A stretch of 64,000 bases of DNA, taken from assembly GCA_907165065.1 (NCBI GenBank), contig OU015532.1, forward strand, positions 32,659,339 through 32,723,338, read 5' to 3'. Position 1 is the stretch's first letter; each line of letters opens with the position of its first letter. A program made the translations under genes and the position numbers. Shown here piece by piece: positions 9,698 through 23,818 of the stretch. Under the pieces are notes generated by a model, which was given only the letters and a program-made list of their open reading frames with translations, searched no databases and was not told the origin of the DNA. Source of the stretch: Caprimulgus europaeus. Lineage: Eukaryota; Chordata; Aves; Caprimulgiformes; Caprimulgidae.

Positions 9698-12600
9698 TCC
9701 TTGCCATCTAAATGATAGTTAAACAGTTAATTTTCAATCTTTGTGTATTTTTCTCTAGGACATCTTGGATTTTAGATGCCATCATTCATGTGAACTCATA
9801 CCAAATAATTATTTTAATATTTAAATGATAGTTCAACTTTTAAAAACCTCATTTGTGCTTTAAATAGATATAGTATGCCATAGAACACACTTGATGCATT
9901 CTCTGATGAACATTCAAAGAGAAGGTTTGTTTCTATTTCCAGATCTGATTCTGAATAGTACTTTGACTTTAGGCAAGTGAATGCTTAGTTCCTGTATGTC
10001 TGTAAATTGGGTGTGATTGATAGTAAAATGATTTATAATTCTTGGATGGAATGCCTTTTATTAGTGTTAATATTTTTAGGAAAATATTTTGGCATCTATG
10101 GTCATTGAAATTTCTGCTGTTAGGCTGATTTCTTTTGTGTTTAGGATAGAGGTTTTGGATGAAAAATGGATTTGGACTCTCTGGAAATTTCCGCTACTCA
10201 AGTAATTTGTCTTCTGTTTTTTCCTGTAGAGACAAAGTAAGAAGCCAAAGCCACAAGTGTTCATCCTGGAGGCATTTTGCTGACATCAGATATCTGCCAT
10301 ATTTGCTTTCTTAATGCTTAAAGCTGGCCTTTACCATAGCTATGATAAAAAGAGTAGAAGAACATTCCTAGTAGGAAAAAGTTCTAGGAAATATCTATTC
10401 ACACTAATTCCAAGAAATTTAGGGGATGACTGGATTACAGTATCTAAACAGCTCGATGGTACAGAATGAGTTCTCAGACTAGCTTAAAAAAGTTTGAAAG
10501 GATCCAGAGGCTGGAAGTTTAAGACAGATGATTTCACACTAAGTTTGTTTGCATTTTTAGAAATGTGAATAACTAGCTGCTGGAATGACATGTCAAGATG
10601 GCTTGTCCATCATTATATTCATGAGAATGTATTTATTTTTATCTCTGAAAGATATGCTCTTCTAAGGTTAAAAATTAATTCAGGGAGAATTGTATTGCTC
10701 TACCAAGATCAATCCCATCTAGATTCAGATCTAGACCTAAATCTGCCATCTGATCCTAAAGGAGGGAGCACAAAATATTTTACAAGTCTGTTCCCAAGCT
10801 CCTATGTGGCTTATGTAAGGTTTATTTTATACGATTGGCTCCTGACAGCCATTCATAAAACTTGCAGCATTTGCTATCCAAATAGCTTCCAGCCACTGAC
10901 ATTATATCCTCTAGCATATCTTCTTACATTCTGCTGTTGTCCTACTTCCAGATACCATTCATCTTTGAGAGCACAGTCTCACTAGATGCATCATTGCTTG
11001 CTCTGTTGATATCTTCATTGACAGTACTCAGATATTAAAAACAGCAGGAGTCATTTAAACAAAATATCCATGTGATCTGATATCTTAAAATCCTGCAGGT
11101 CTGTCCTAAACTACTAATCTTAAACATATGCACAAGATTGTTTACTCACTGACTATTTGTATTGCTCTTACCAGATTACTGTAAAACTATTTAAAAATTA
11201 TTTAGCTTGCAGGAAAATTAACCAACAGGAAGAAACATGCTCATATTACCCCTTTTACAGTTCCACTGTTCAGGTGCCTGAGATAATCTTTTCACAAACA
11301 TTAAAGCCACATAAATCAGCTCTGTCAAATAGGGGAGTGGACCCAACTGTTCGTTCCTGTTTCTGTGTCTCTCCATCCCATCTTACTCCCTTTCCCCACC
11401 CTTATGCCCTATGCCACACTGATAACACTATGATTCTAAAACTGGGGTAGGGAAACTGAGTTAAAACTAATTCAGCACAAGACATAGGTAACTGAATATT
11501 TGTTGCAGTCTGTAGTTGCTCTGTACATTCACTATGCAGCTCCACAAAAAATTATTCTGGTATTAAGGAATAAAACAGCACAGGGATGAAAACAAGTATG
11601 AAGAGCAGTCACCACCTCTTTTGTGTAAACTTCTTTCAGGTTCAAAGCATTTGTGAAAGTCCTTGTTTTGCACTACCTTAAACATCATTGCCTGGTGTGG
11701 CCTCAGTTTAAGATTTAGGAATAATACAGCTGAAGAATCAGATACCTTCTTACAAGGTACCACATCAATCAGCATTTTATACGTGTAGACTGTAAGACTA
11801 TTATAATAACCTTGATTCCCTGAAAATTTTAACAGGAAGTACTTCCATTTGATACAAAACGAAGACATACGCAGCAAGAAATTTTTATGAAGAATATAAA
11901 AATCAATTTCAAGATAGTATCTCACATTAATTTCTTAAGAGTGAGTGAACAAATACAGTTTGGGTTATACACCACTGAATTAATTTCATTATCAGCTTCA
12001 TTGGCAGTAGTGTGAACATCAATATCATGGAAAAATAAATGCAAAGTTACGTTACATTCAATATAAAATATTACTTGTATAAAGGCCAAATAGGCTGTAA
12101 AGTAGAAGAAAATTATATTTATATTTCCTTTAAGGCTTGTTTCTTTTGAGTGATATAGAGGTAGATCAGAATTTTGCCAAGGGATCCTGAATCACTGTAT
12201 TCTTTGTTGGATGTTCTTATAACTTTCTTACACTTAGCACTGTTATATTATACTTTTACTTGACAACCCTTGCACTATTTTTTTTTTTTAAGTAGGTTAA
12301 GTACGAGTCATATTGTTCTAACACAATTGTATTGGTTTCCAGGCTAAGATGTTGAGCTTGCAGAACATAAATGAAATCTATCTGGAAAGAAAGAGTGACT
12401 CACTTAATCTAATGAATATAGTTTTTTAAAGTGGTACAAAAAAATATCTCCAACACATTAAAAGTATCTACAGAAAGGGTAGTAGTGTTCAGTGGATAAA
12501 CCACAGTTAGATAATCTGAGATCAGAATAGTCCTAGCTTTGTTGCACATAATTGCAATGTGACCTTTAAGTCCATCTGCATAGTACTTTCCATTGATTAT

Positions 12601-13318
12601 CTGTAACTGAATAATTAGTCTCACAGAACCTCAGATGTCTAAAGTTAGGTATCTGTTTTAAGTTACTCATCTGGACTATGTCTACCTCTTGTCAATACAG
12701 ACATAAATACACCATTCAAATGAGATGGACCTCCTTGGGAGCTCTCTCCATGTCGGTAGAGAGAATACAGCTTGAACCAGACATATCCATTCAAACTAGG
12801 TAAAGTTAGGTGAGCTAAAGGTCACCCTAGTAGCTCCCTGGTTAATAGTCAGTTACTTTCTGAGTGGTTCCTCTAAGAATTTCATATGTCATTGAATTAG
12901 GAACGTGAAGTAGCAGTGGAATTCAGGCTCAGTACTTTGTCTTTAGGGACCTTTAATATAGTTCTTTTTTATCTCTCCTGGTTGCAAAGTAGGAATGATA
13001 TCTGCCTACTTTTGTAAACCAGTTTATTTTTCATGTCCTCTTTGCAATATGAGTAATAAATGCTAAACAAATTAAAAGCTAATGTGATTTCATTAACATG
13101 GAATTTCTTGACTATCAGTTCTGCACTGATATAGATCTGTATATTGACATGGACACACAGTAATTGCTGACGATTGTTTTGTAAGGCCACGAAGGCTACG
13201 TACTGCATTCTTAAAAAGAGGCTGTGTTCCTACCCAGTCTAATTGAAATTTTGGCTAAGACTGCAGTGCAGAATAGGTCTCCAAGTCTACATGCTTAGAA
13301 TCAACATGAATATTCATT

Positions 13319-13425
13319 GACGCCTTCCTGTGTGAACTCATCTAGGTGTTCCTGCTCCAGCAGTGGGGTTGGACTAGATGATCTTTCGAGGTCCCTTCCA
13401 ATCCCCAACATTCTGTGATTCTGTG
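13319..13425 (+). mobile_element. CR1 LINE 3' end, very short (type B)
   Basis: Only the last part of ORF2 and the 3' UTR remain. GACGCCTTCCTGTGTGAACT encodes the final DAFLCEL-like residues. This is followed by GGTTGGACTAGATGATCTTT and the tail CATTCTGTGATTCTGTG. At about 107 bp it is among the shortest CR1 insertions in the window. The 3' end matches the copies at 16806-17609 and 34276-34499, so these three appear to belong to one subfamily. Confidence 0.93.
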
Positions 13426-16400
13426 AAAGAGATAAATGGGCATGCGCTGAAAAACAAATCTTTGCTTCTCGCTGAAATAAATCAGTTGTTTTAGCAGCTC
13501 ACCCCTTTGGGACACCTAAAGGCAGTAGTTCGTATTATGGACTAATGGGCTGCAAAATTTCAGTGTAATGACAGAATTTTGTTTCTGGCAGATTGACAGA
13601 ATTTTGTTATTTTAGGGAAGGCTGCAGGGGTAATCATAGCATGCAAGTAAGGTCAACTCCAGTCAGATAATTTTTAGTAACTGGAAGATTGTGATGGTTG
13701 CCTGGCAACTAAAGCAGATATAAACTAGCATTTCCAGGTGATTTGGGAGACTTGGGGCTTTTTCTCTTGATATATTGAGAAAATTGCCTTTTAAAAGAGT
13801 CTGGCAGTCAGAAAGGTAAATTAATCATGGTTAGCTTGGCCCATGGGAGAGGCAGAGACTGGCTGATCTGAGTTCTTCCCAGCACTTTTTTCCTTGTTTC
13901 CTTGAAGTGTTAATATACCATATCTAACTCCTGAAATTAAGAGACACAAGCTTTTTTCCTTTGCTGCTTTTGGATAAACTAGCAACCTATGTGGGCTCAA
14001 AACATCTCACTAGCTTCTCAGCATCAACCCCTAAGCATTTCCCTCAGCCTGCAGAGAACATTCAACAGGTTCTAGGTGGGCGCTACCCTACACAGAACTC
14101 CATCGTATGTCCTTTGTTATGCATCAGTAGGAAATTATTACAGAAAGCAAAGACTTCTCATCAAGGATACTTATAGGAATAAGAAAGTGATTTAAATTTT
14201 AGAACTGCTCTACTTCACTGAGTCATTCCCATTCTCTGAGACACTTCTCAATGCTTTACTTCCCATTGTCTTGGTAAAGAAGCAATTCACCCTTCGGTTC
14301 AGCAAACTGGATATTTTGTTTTTAACAAAGGTTAGCTTACAGTTTTGTCTCAGCCATAGGTACAGCATACATTTTAGCAGAATTCTCTATACTGAGACCT
14401 TGCTGGATAAGCTCTAAAAGTGCACAGGAGGTACTGATGGACCTCATTTGTTGCACATAGTCACAGCTGGTATTGCTTTCTCTTCTGGGTTCTTTTGTAT
14501 CCATCTGAAGAGCAACTCCTTCCAATTGTGATTTGCCATTGGGTGTTCCGGTTGCTGTGTCAGCTCCTGTGGTACATTCATATTGGCCATAAGGTAGTAA
14601 TGGATAAGGATTTAATCATTTTCCTGACTGATTCTCATAAATGTCATTATCACGTGGAGGATAAGTTATCTGGGGAGAAATATCCACCTTCAACATCGTA
14701 CAATAGGCTGTAGTCTAGCTTGCTTTATATTCAGTGGAAGATTGCTACTATCTTTTACCTACCTTAGATACTTATGATACAATGAGTGTCCTGTAGTAGT
14801 AGACTAACTACTTTCAGAAAGCTATGGTTAGGTGTAACGTATTTCATACTTGATGTTGCAAGCCCCAGTGTCCTGACAGTCTCACAGACACTACAATCTT
14901 TTGGCCAAGACAAACTGCTTATTTCCACAGGGCGGCTGGTAACAATTTCACAGGTGATGCAGAAATAGGTCCATGGTAAGGAATGTTACTGCTTAATATT
15001 TGCTTTGTTTATTTTCTCTTGTGCCTGCTGTTCAGTATCTCAACCCTGACTTTCCCATGCATATGTTCTTTTCTCTACCCTGTCAGTCTAATCTGGATAT
15101 CAGCTCTTCTGAATAATTTTCCTTCTAGTCCTGTTTTCTGGTAATGGTGTGTATCATTGAAAAAGGTGATCTTTCACCATTCCATGGTTCTAGCTGATAT
15201 TTTGTACTTCTTCTGAACCCTTTCTCTTAGGTAACTGTATTATACAATTTCTGAAATAAGATACTATACATTTTTCAGTAGGGCTCCAAACTGTCAGATG
15301 CTTAACTGCTCATAACTGTATGGTTTAAATACTGTTAACCCATTTTTAGAGTTAGGTTGGCCTCATTATATCTATTTCTTTAGGAAAGTAGTCCAAAAAA
15401 CTTGATTTCTTTTTTTCATTTTGACAATCCCTGTCAGTTTGTTTCATTGTTCTGTTTGATCATTGCACTGTATTCCCTGTAACATACTCAAGACTAGTTA
15501 CAGTATTACGAATTTGATAGTAGCATTTTGCATAACATTTTCTAGTAAAGTTTGATCAAATAGTGATTTCTCATTACCACTTAGAGTTTCATTACACATC
15601 CCTTGTTGCAGGCTCAATGCAGAATAATTTAATTGAAAATCAATTACCATAAAATAGTTTAACTTCAGTATAAGTGAGTTCATAGATTTTGTTGGGGTTG
15701 TTCTTTATACTGTTTAATCAATATGTGTAGAACAAGTAACATTTCAAAAGCAATAAACAAGCAATTAGTCTCTGTACCAGACTACTACTCCTTGTACATG
15801 ATTTTCCTTCATGAATGAGATGCTTTGTCTTTTATAATTTCCCAGCCTTTTTACTTCATCAGTTGTAGCATCAAATTGGACAATCATTTACAGCTCATTG
15901 GTGAAGAATAGTGGGTAAAATACCATCTACTCAAAGACCTGTATGCTATTTCACTTGTCAGTCCATGTACTTGTTTTCAGCAGAAGCATTTAGGATTTCC
16001 ACAATGACTTTTCATTCATTCTTCTCTCATTTTGTGCTAGAAAATATCTATATTACATACACCTTTAGGGTATTGCCCTGAATATAGCTTGTATTAAATT
16101 TGTTGCACTAATCCATCACCTATTTTGAAGTGAAGATATTTGGACAGCTGCTAACAGTCACAGTACCTAGTATTATGGAATGTTCATTCTTTTTAGTGCC
16201 ATTGTTGCTGCTATTGTTGAAGAACTAATGTGTAAATATAAAATATAAGATTAGTGAATCATACATACCATGTTCAAGGCTTGACAAGCATTTTTTACCA
16301 GTCATATTTCTACTGAGAAGACAAATAAATAAAAATACATTTCTGGTCACAAGAATGTTGTCAGAATTAGAGAGAGTTGCATATGTTTACAAAAACATGC

Positions 16401-16805
16401 TTCCCTGAAAATATGTTCACTGTAAGTCTTCACACAGCTATTCTGAGAAGCACTGATGAATTTAGGGACCCATCTGGAGGTGAGACAAGTAGTAAGTAGG
16501 TGGCATAAAGAGTAAGTTATGAATAGCTCTCATTCAAAGCAGTAGCTTACAAGTAAGCTGTAAGTAGTAACGTATTCACATACAGCATTCATCACATTAC
16601 CAAAAACAGAGAGCAAACTCACATGATTCAGGAAAAAAAAATCTTAGTTACACATACTACCCACTAAATTCTTCACATAAGTAGATTGTATTTCATCGCA
16701 CTTAGATTGTATTGTAGAATTACATTTTTATTCCTAAGCTACAGTTTAAAATTTGGCAAATTTTACAATTAATTCAGTACTTTACCTTCCTTTACTCATA
16801 TTTCA
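13426..16805. other. AT-rich sequence without a gene
   Basis: Nothing beyond unique sequence and chance frames of about 60-70 codons is visible. Confidence 0.6.
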
Positions 16806-17609
16806 TTGGGGGGAGTGGTTGACATGGCAGAAAGCTGTGCTGCCATCCAGCGAGACCTGGACAGGCTGGAGAGTTGGGCAGGGGAAAATTTAATGAAATA
16901 TAATAAGGGCAAGTGTAGGGTGTTGTACCTGGGCAGGAACAACCCCAGGAGAGGGATCTGGGGGTCCTGGTGGACAGCAGGATGACCACAAGCCAGCACT
17001 GTGCCCTTGTGGCCAGGAAGGCCAATGGCATCGTGGGGTGTATTAGAAGAGGTGTGGTTAGTAGGTTGAGAGAGGTTCTCCTCCCCCTCTACTCTGCCCT
17101 GGTGAGGCCACATCTGAAATATTGTGTCTAGTTCTGGGCCCCACAGTTCAAGGAGGACAGGGAGCTGCTTGAGAGAGAACAGCGCAGAGCCACAAAGATG
17201 ATCAAGTGAGTGGAGCATCTCCCTTATGATGAAAGGCTGAGGGAGCTGGGCCTCTTTAGCTTGGAGAAGAGGAGACTGAGGGGTGACCTCATTAATGTTT
17301 GTAAATATATAAAGGGTGAGTATCATGAGGATGGAGCCAGGCTCTTCTCAGTGATGTCCAATGATAAGACAAGGGGCAATGGGTGTGAGCTGGAACACAG
17401 GAGGTTCCGCTTAAACTTGAGGAGGAACTTCTTTACTGTGAGGGTGCCAGAGCACTGGAACAGGCTGCCCAGGGAGGTTGTGGAGTCTCCTTCTCTGGAG
17501 ACATTCAAGACCTGCCTGGATGCCTTCCCGTGTGATCTCATTTAGGTGTTCCTGCTCTGGCAGGTGAATTGGACTAGATGATCTTTCGAGGTCCCTTCCA
17601 ATCCCCAAC
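16806..17609 (+). mobile_element. CR1 LINE, 0.8-kb 3' part with ORF2 C-terminus (type B)
   Basis: The copy begins just after the position of the reverse-transcriptase FADD box and runs to near the element's 3' end. It encodes pieces of the ORF2 C-terminal region, for example [20 protein letters not shown] continuous frame at 17210-17545 includes [20 protein letters not shown], then [18 protein letters not shown], and ends near LDAFPCDLI. Compared with the usual layout, a segment of several tens of bases is missing after AGGAACAACCCCAGG (about 16935-16950). The copy ends at TTCCAATCCCCAACTG without the usual octamer tail. It lacks the RT catalytic core and cannot be autonomous. The CR1 ORF2 product primes reverse transcription at target sites, but nothing here could do so. 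Confidence 0.95.
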
Positions 17610-20600
17610 TGTGGTTCAACAGGGTAGCTGCAGTCCTTGTATTAAAAGAAAACAGTGAGACAAGTTAGACCACATGGGTAAACCTATCTTGTCTTAGGCT
17701 GCGTGTCTTGTTCTCTGCCTCTGATGTTGGACGTCGGGGAGCTGGCATGAAGCCTTGGTGCCATGCAGGGAAAAAATTTATTCCCAGTACCACCGCAGAG
17801 AACTAGAAAGTGGATGTAATGATGAGACCAGAACATCTTAGGTCTTTGGCTAATCTATATGTTGCCAATTAACCAACTGCAATCTTATACAAGAGAATAA
17901 ACTGTAGCATATGATGTTAGCACTTTAATGGGAAGTTCATGGGATGATATCTCAAGGACAGTTTCATCCAATGTCAGTTTTATTAATAATTTAGCATTAA
18001 GCATTCTCTTAGCTCAGTAGTGTGCCACTGTTCTTACACCAGTCTACCTAAACAACTAAGAATTTTTTTTTTTACATTAAACTGGAAGGCTCTTTTTTTT
18101 TTCCCTCTCATTTTTTCTCCCCATTAACTTACAGCTATATGTAGGCCATGTTTTTTTAGTATCAGACATGAACACATTTACTCATATATTGTGCCACAAC
18201 AAAATGTTGAGTAGATTATGCTCATTTTGAATTCTGATTATTTCAGACATTATCTGTATATGATTTACACCGCAGCATTTGAGGGGAAAAAAAAAGTAGA
18301 AGAAAATGAAGCAGAGGAAACTTTAGGTGCTGGAATGTACTTTAGTACAGAAAAGGTACAGAAATGTTTAAGTAAAGAAAATTTAAAATTAGATTATTTT
18401 AAGAAAAAATTTAAACAATATAGAAAAATTCCTCCTTCCTCCATTGTACTGAATGTGCAAATGATCAAGTCAGAAAAGATTTCAAGGATAAAGGAAAACA
18501 AAAGAAAAAAAGAGATTAAATAAAAAATAATAGTAAAAAAATATCACAAGGATCCTATGTAGACACATTCACTGTGTTAACTGTGTGGTTAAACTAAGAG
18601 GTCCCTCTGATAAACCAACATGAGATGAATATCCATCCTATGCACTCATAGAACTAGAAATGGCACAGTGAAAACACACAGAATCGGTACTTTGGTACCT
18701 GTACCTGGAACCCAGCTGCACTGGTCTTGAGTCAACATCCTTGTTCTTTTCCAGTCTTCCATTCAGTACCAAGCAGCTATCATTCAAAGTCCTCTTTCAC
18801 AGAAAATCTCCCAGTCTGTCACAGAGTTGATATCTGCCTCTAAGAAGACAGATCTTTGCTAGTTGCTTGACAATGAAAGAATATGACATTTTCTTGCAAA
18901 CTCTATTGCTAGGCCACTGAAAAGTAATATCATATTCCTGCAGTGGAGGCCTTGCCTTTTTCACAATCTAATGTTCACTGGTACACTTGGCTCAAAAATT
19001 ACTTAATTAATTTTAGCTCTTCTATCTGTAAGCCTCTGTACATGGCCTATGGTTTTTCAAAAGTAATTCTTCAAATAATTTGCCAAATATTTGGTATTTC
19101 TGTGTGTTTCCTCTTGGTGGTTACATAGCATTGTATAGTTTCCAGTGTCAGTGTGCACATTTGGTTTCTACAAAATAACTCTTCTAGGGCAAGATAAATA
19201 GGTTAAAAAATGATAACTCTGAATGACCTTTCACAAACAGTTCTCTTTGGGTTAAGGGACAAAATGAGGCATTAACCTAAGTTTTTCTATGAAAAATACT
19301 TACTTTATAAACGGCATACTCTATAAATAGTGTGCTTACTTAAACGAGCTGACCTAACTTTATTTAACATAGTCCATAGATATAAACTCAGTCACTTTTT
19401 GTTAACTTCAAACCTCTGGCTACTCCCTCAGATTGTCTCATGTCTATCTGAGAGCCTCAAGCCAGAGCCATGGAACTGACAAACATTGCGAGTGCCGAGT
19501 GTCAAAGGATGCCTTTCGTCTACATGCAGAGATGAGCACCAAGGATGCTCCAGATTTAGACTAAAAAATATATATCTGGAATAGTAATTTGTAATCCAGA
19601 CAAAATCTTCTGTAGTAAGGACATAGGTACTCTTGTGCCAAGACGTTAAAGATTTATGAAGTCTTTTAAGGAGGTATGTTGATTTTCTGATGCTTTTGAA
19701 ATTAAGTGTCATCAGGATACATCAATAGGTTTTGCCTGTTTCTGGTTTAGGAAACATACTGTGCTTTTCACCCCAGATCACCTTGCAATTCTCACATTCA
19801 TCCCTATGTGACATAATGCAGTTGAAACCAGCCCTGGAGCAATTATGCAATGCAAAGCCTTTTCTGTTTATAGTGGAAATCAGCCATTTTCTGTGCGCAG
19901 CTTAGATGTTACCATTCTGAAGTGTCCTACAAAATGGCATAGACGTTTTTTGTCTTCATTCTAAGAGCTTTATAAATTCTGTTTCATAGAAACTCAAAAA
20001 GAAGGAGTTATCCCAGTTAATACTGCAGAATTTATTTTTTAAAATAACTATAATTAATAATTTGTTCTGTTATGTCTGAGATTATAGCTTCTGTACTTGG
20101 AAATAGCAATAAAACTGATATGTAGACTTTGTTTTGTGTGTCTATTTGCTGAATGACTGGTGAAAAAGTAGTTATTTTAGAAACCTTAAAAAATTTAAGG
20201 TGGTGCCAGGAAGACAGAAGCTTATGGTCAGAAGAAACTATAAGTAGAACTTATAGTTCTTTGTTTCTACTGAAAATCAAGGGGAGTTTTACTCTTGACT
20301 GCAGCAGAAAGAAAGGTAGGTCACTAACAAAATGCTTTTGCAAATCTCCATCACAGGTTTCAAGGAAACCTACAAGGAAGGTAAAAAGAGCAGCCTTCTG
20401 TAGATGAATGACCAGATGAATTATTTGCTTTAGAATGGAAAAAGCTATTCCTAAAACATTAGTCACCAATATTCCTTTTCTAAGGGTGGTTGCAGTGATA
20501 TTACTGAATAGCTTTCAGTGGCGTGCGTCTGCTCTACTGCAGTAGGCCAGAGAGAAACAAATGTCGCAATGGGCTTTTTTCTTCAATAAGGAATAAGCTT

Positions 20601-23550
20601 GCTGAAAATATACAGGGAAGAACAAAATGATTGCTTTTGTGCTGTGGTGTTCTCCTTTCATGCTAAAATCCTTCTTTTGTGGTTGTTTTCGCAAACTACT
20701 GGGCTCCATCTGCTGTGTAAGTGGCACACTACTTTAGGCATGATGTGTTAACTGCATCTGTCTTCACACTAAGCTGGAATGTGGTCCTCCATTCAGAGTA
20801 TGGGGAGAGCACAAATAAAACATCTTTCCTGACAACACAGCATGTTAAAGAAGGCTGTAGACAGAGAATTTTCTTCTTTGTTGTTGCTGATTGTACAAGA
20901 ATTCAATTCAGTCAATAAGCAGCTCTTTGGATTCTCTGAATAGGGGTTATTTTATGCAAATTATATACGTCTTTCCTCTCAGCTAAATCTATAACTATAT
21001 TCATTTAGCTAAATAATTTATTTTAAAATGTTTTCATTGTTGTATGACAGTTATTCCATTAAGTTGAACTTTGATGTTCATTTGCATACAAGTTTTCAGT
21101 AGAAATTTCTAGGTTAAACTGTATATATAGCTTGAGTGTTTTGCAAGATAATGTATTATTTTTTCCTATGAAGTCTTAATTCATGTTGTACTATAGACAC
21201 TGAACATCACTGTACATTTCTTTATTTTATTGTGACTTACACCATCCATTCATTTGAAAGGAATTTTTTAAAAAGGCTTTAAGACAGCTCAGGGCAGCAG
21301 CATCTAGATGGTAAATTTTACTACAAACAAGTGTTTTCTGTTTTATCCACAAATGTAATCTAATTCTTAAAAAGTTATTTTCATTATTGTCATCACTATT
21401 CATCTGGGCAATTGTCCCTTCCTTTGCATAATACATTAACATTTTACTTTGTCAGCAGAAGTCTTAAGCACTCTAGCAAAAAGATAGAAGATTATATATT
21501 GCTAATTGTCATTCATTAGTCATGGTTTCTGATGGACAGAAGTATGTCACTGGACACTTTTTGATCACTTAAACTTGTTTAAATTCTCCAAGGTTTCAAG
21601 AAGTGATAGATGCTGTCAAAGAATAAAGAAAAATAAAGCCACAGGATGCTGAGCCCACAGGATGTTAAGACATATGGGCATTCATTTCCATCTGCTTTTA
21701 ATCAACGAGCGTTACACTAAAGAGCAGGAGTGATCTTTCAGGCATGGGATTTGTTGATTCTGAAATACTATACAGACTAATCTTCACTGTCAGTTGATTC
21801 TCTACTGTGCTATTTATAGTAGCTCTTTGGGTCAACATTAGCCAGTTTAATAGGTTAGCAATTCATGGAGATTGGTTATAAAAAGTGCTAAACTTCCTGT
21901 TAGGTTGGAAGCAACATAATATTATTTGTTACAATGACAGGTTTATAGTTTTGCTGCTAGTAGACATATAGCATCTAATGTCTTAGTTGCTATGCCAGGG
22001 GTGTTGCCTATAGTTCCATGTTAAATGAGAACATCCAAAGAAAGGAATGAGAACAGTCTTTATGGTTATCTTTGTCGTGTGTGGTATTTGCCTGTCCTTA
22101 TGTAGTAGAAACGTTATTCAGGTTCACATGATATGGTTTTATATATTTATCACAGTTGCACATACTTAATATTAATAAATATTAAATCTATATGACAAAA
22201 TTGAGTCACTCAATGTCAAAATAATTGACTAGAGGTTTAAGCACATTAGAATATGCAGTTCTGTCTAGGATATAATTTTTGTAGAAACTTTCTTTAAGGC
22301 CTGATCACTGATTAAAATTAATTGAAGGCTTTCAATTAAATCTAAATGCCATTGGATCATTAGAGATGGATAAAGATCTTACTCTTTAGTCATAATCTTT
22401 AATAAAATGAATTGAATCTAAGATATCTCCATCTTCATGTATTTCATCCCTTGCAATTGCTTCAGCAAGGAGATGTCCAAAGAGCCTTACCCACTGCCAA
22501 AGGTAAAATAAATCCTTTTCATGCAGGGCTCTTAGCAGTGGGAAACGGGAAGAACTTAGAAACTGCAGTTAGGGGACTGTTGGGTTGGTTTCTTTACACC
22601 AATAGTAAGGAAGATATGTGGTGTAACTGGGTTTAGAGATAACTGAGAAAGTGTTTTACATGAAAGGCCATAGATTTTACTTTCTGAGAAAGAAAATTAA
22701 TCTTGCTCTTTTATCAGACACTTTGTCATTGTTCTTATAAGACATTGTCTTAGAATTCTGAATTTCTAACATATTTATGTGTTCATTATTTCTAAAGTGA
22801 AGAGAAATATTGATAGTTATCAGACCTCCAGGTTTCTAAAATCTGCTTTTGCTTCTAGCCAAAAAGTAGCAGTAGTTCATGGTTGGGGGTTGGAGGGGTC
22901 AGAGACATGGCAATTGTTGTTTTTTTCCATTCCTTAATTTTAATGTCACACTAACAGGGAGGAAAGAAAAGGCAGTGGCAATGTTCAGATGTTTTCAGGG
23001 AGTTGTGAGTCATTTACAAGTGAATCAGTTATTATTATATGTAGGGAAATAAAATATTTGGGGTAAATGCACTTTGCAGTGGTATTTTGGCCATATGACA
23101 AAATGTAGTCAGCTCAGGTCCTGGTGACCAAAATGCATTAAGAAAAAGTAAGGATTACCATTAAGTTTGTATCACCCATGTTTCCTAGTAGATAACTGAT
23201 TTAGCATTATGAGAATTAAGAAGTATCATTTTTCCCTCTGAAGAAAGAGAAAAATCATAAAAGATGTCAACTATTTTTTGAATAAGAGTAATCTCTCTTA
23301 TTTTAAAAATTATTTAATAGCATGCCACCTTTCACAGATGAACTTTTAGCCACCAGCAGTTTATAAATTGGTGGATGGATGCATTTTTGTTACAAACCTT
23401 ACACAGATTAGAGTAGCCGAAGCCTAAAGGGACTGTGACTCAGAGATACATGCTGATCTCTTTACGGAGGAGAGATACCAGCTTTGTCTTGTCTTTTCTG
23501 CATGGGCCATATGGAGGTGTTGCTGGGCCCTCTGTAGGAGGCATGCATCC

Positions 23551-23572
23551 CCATCCATCCATCCATCCATCT
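23551..23572 (+). repeat. (CCAT)n tetranucleotide microsatellite
   Basis: About five and a half copies of CCAT/ATCC occur in a row. A related GGATGGATG run occurs near 23374. Confidence 0.85.
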
Positions 23573-23791
23573 CTGCCCATGTGGAGGAAGCCGTGGCAGT
23601 TCTAAGGAAAAGGCAGCTGGCCAATTAGAATCATCCCTTGGGCCACATCCAGCTTGCAGGAAACTAGAGACCACGCTGGCCAGAGCTCCTCATGGCTGCA
23701 TTATTTTGAGCTCTGAGAATACCACGAACCTTGGCTGAGCCCAGGAACTTGTATTTTACAGAAGAATGTTTTTGTACTGATATTTGTTGGT

Positions 23792-23818
23792 GGGTGGAGG
23801 GGGGGAGGCGGGGGCGGG
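23792..23818 (+). other. Predicted G-quadruplex motif
   Basis: Four G-runs of 3, 7, 5 and 3 guanines are separated by loops TGGA, AGGC and C. This satisfies the usual G3+N1-7 rule on the plus strand. It is isolated in an AT-rich region and no promoter or gene is visible nearby. Confidence 0.75.

Larger units (their letters stand above)
5904..13318. other. Long AT-rich stretch without a recognised gene
   Basis: I see only small sequence features: a 20-bp palindrome (7430-7449), a pyrimidine tract (7568-7606) and an A17 run (9681-9697). Frames of 131 codons (10590-10985, plus) and 120 codons (11563-11925, minus) match no family I recognise and have no coding-like context. They are more likely chance. 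Confidence 0.55.

Noticed and set aside
16796-17541. Minus-strand frames of 65-176 codons over the CR1 at 16.8-17.6 kb
   Set aside because: The element's coding strand is plus. These frames are antisense shadows of ORF2.
18218-18523. 101-codon lysine-rich frame
   Set aside because: Composition follows A-rich DNA, with no domain, no splice or promoter context.
22467-22510. Possible short exon between CTTCAG and GGTAAAAT
   Set aside because: It is only about 40 bp, has a weak pyrimidine tract and an unrecognised peptide. Too little to support.
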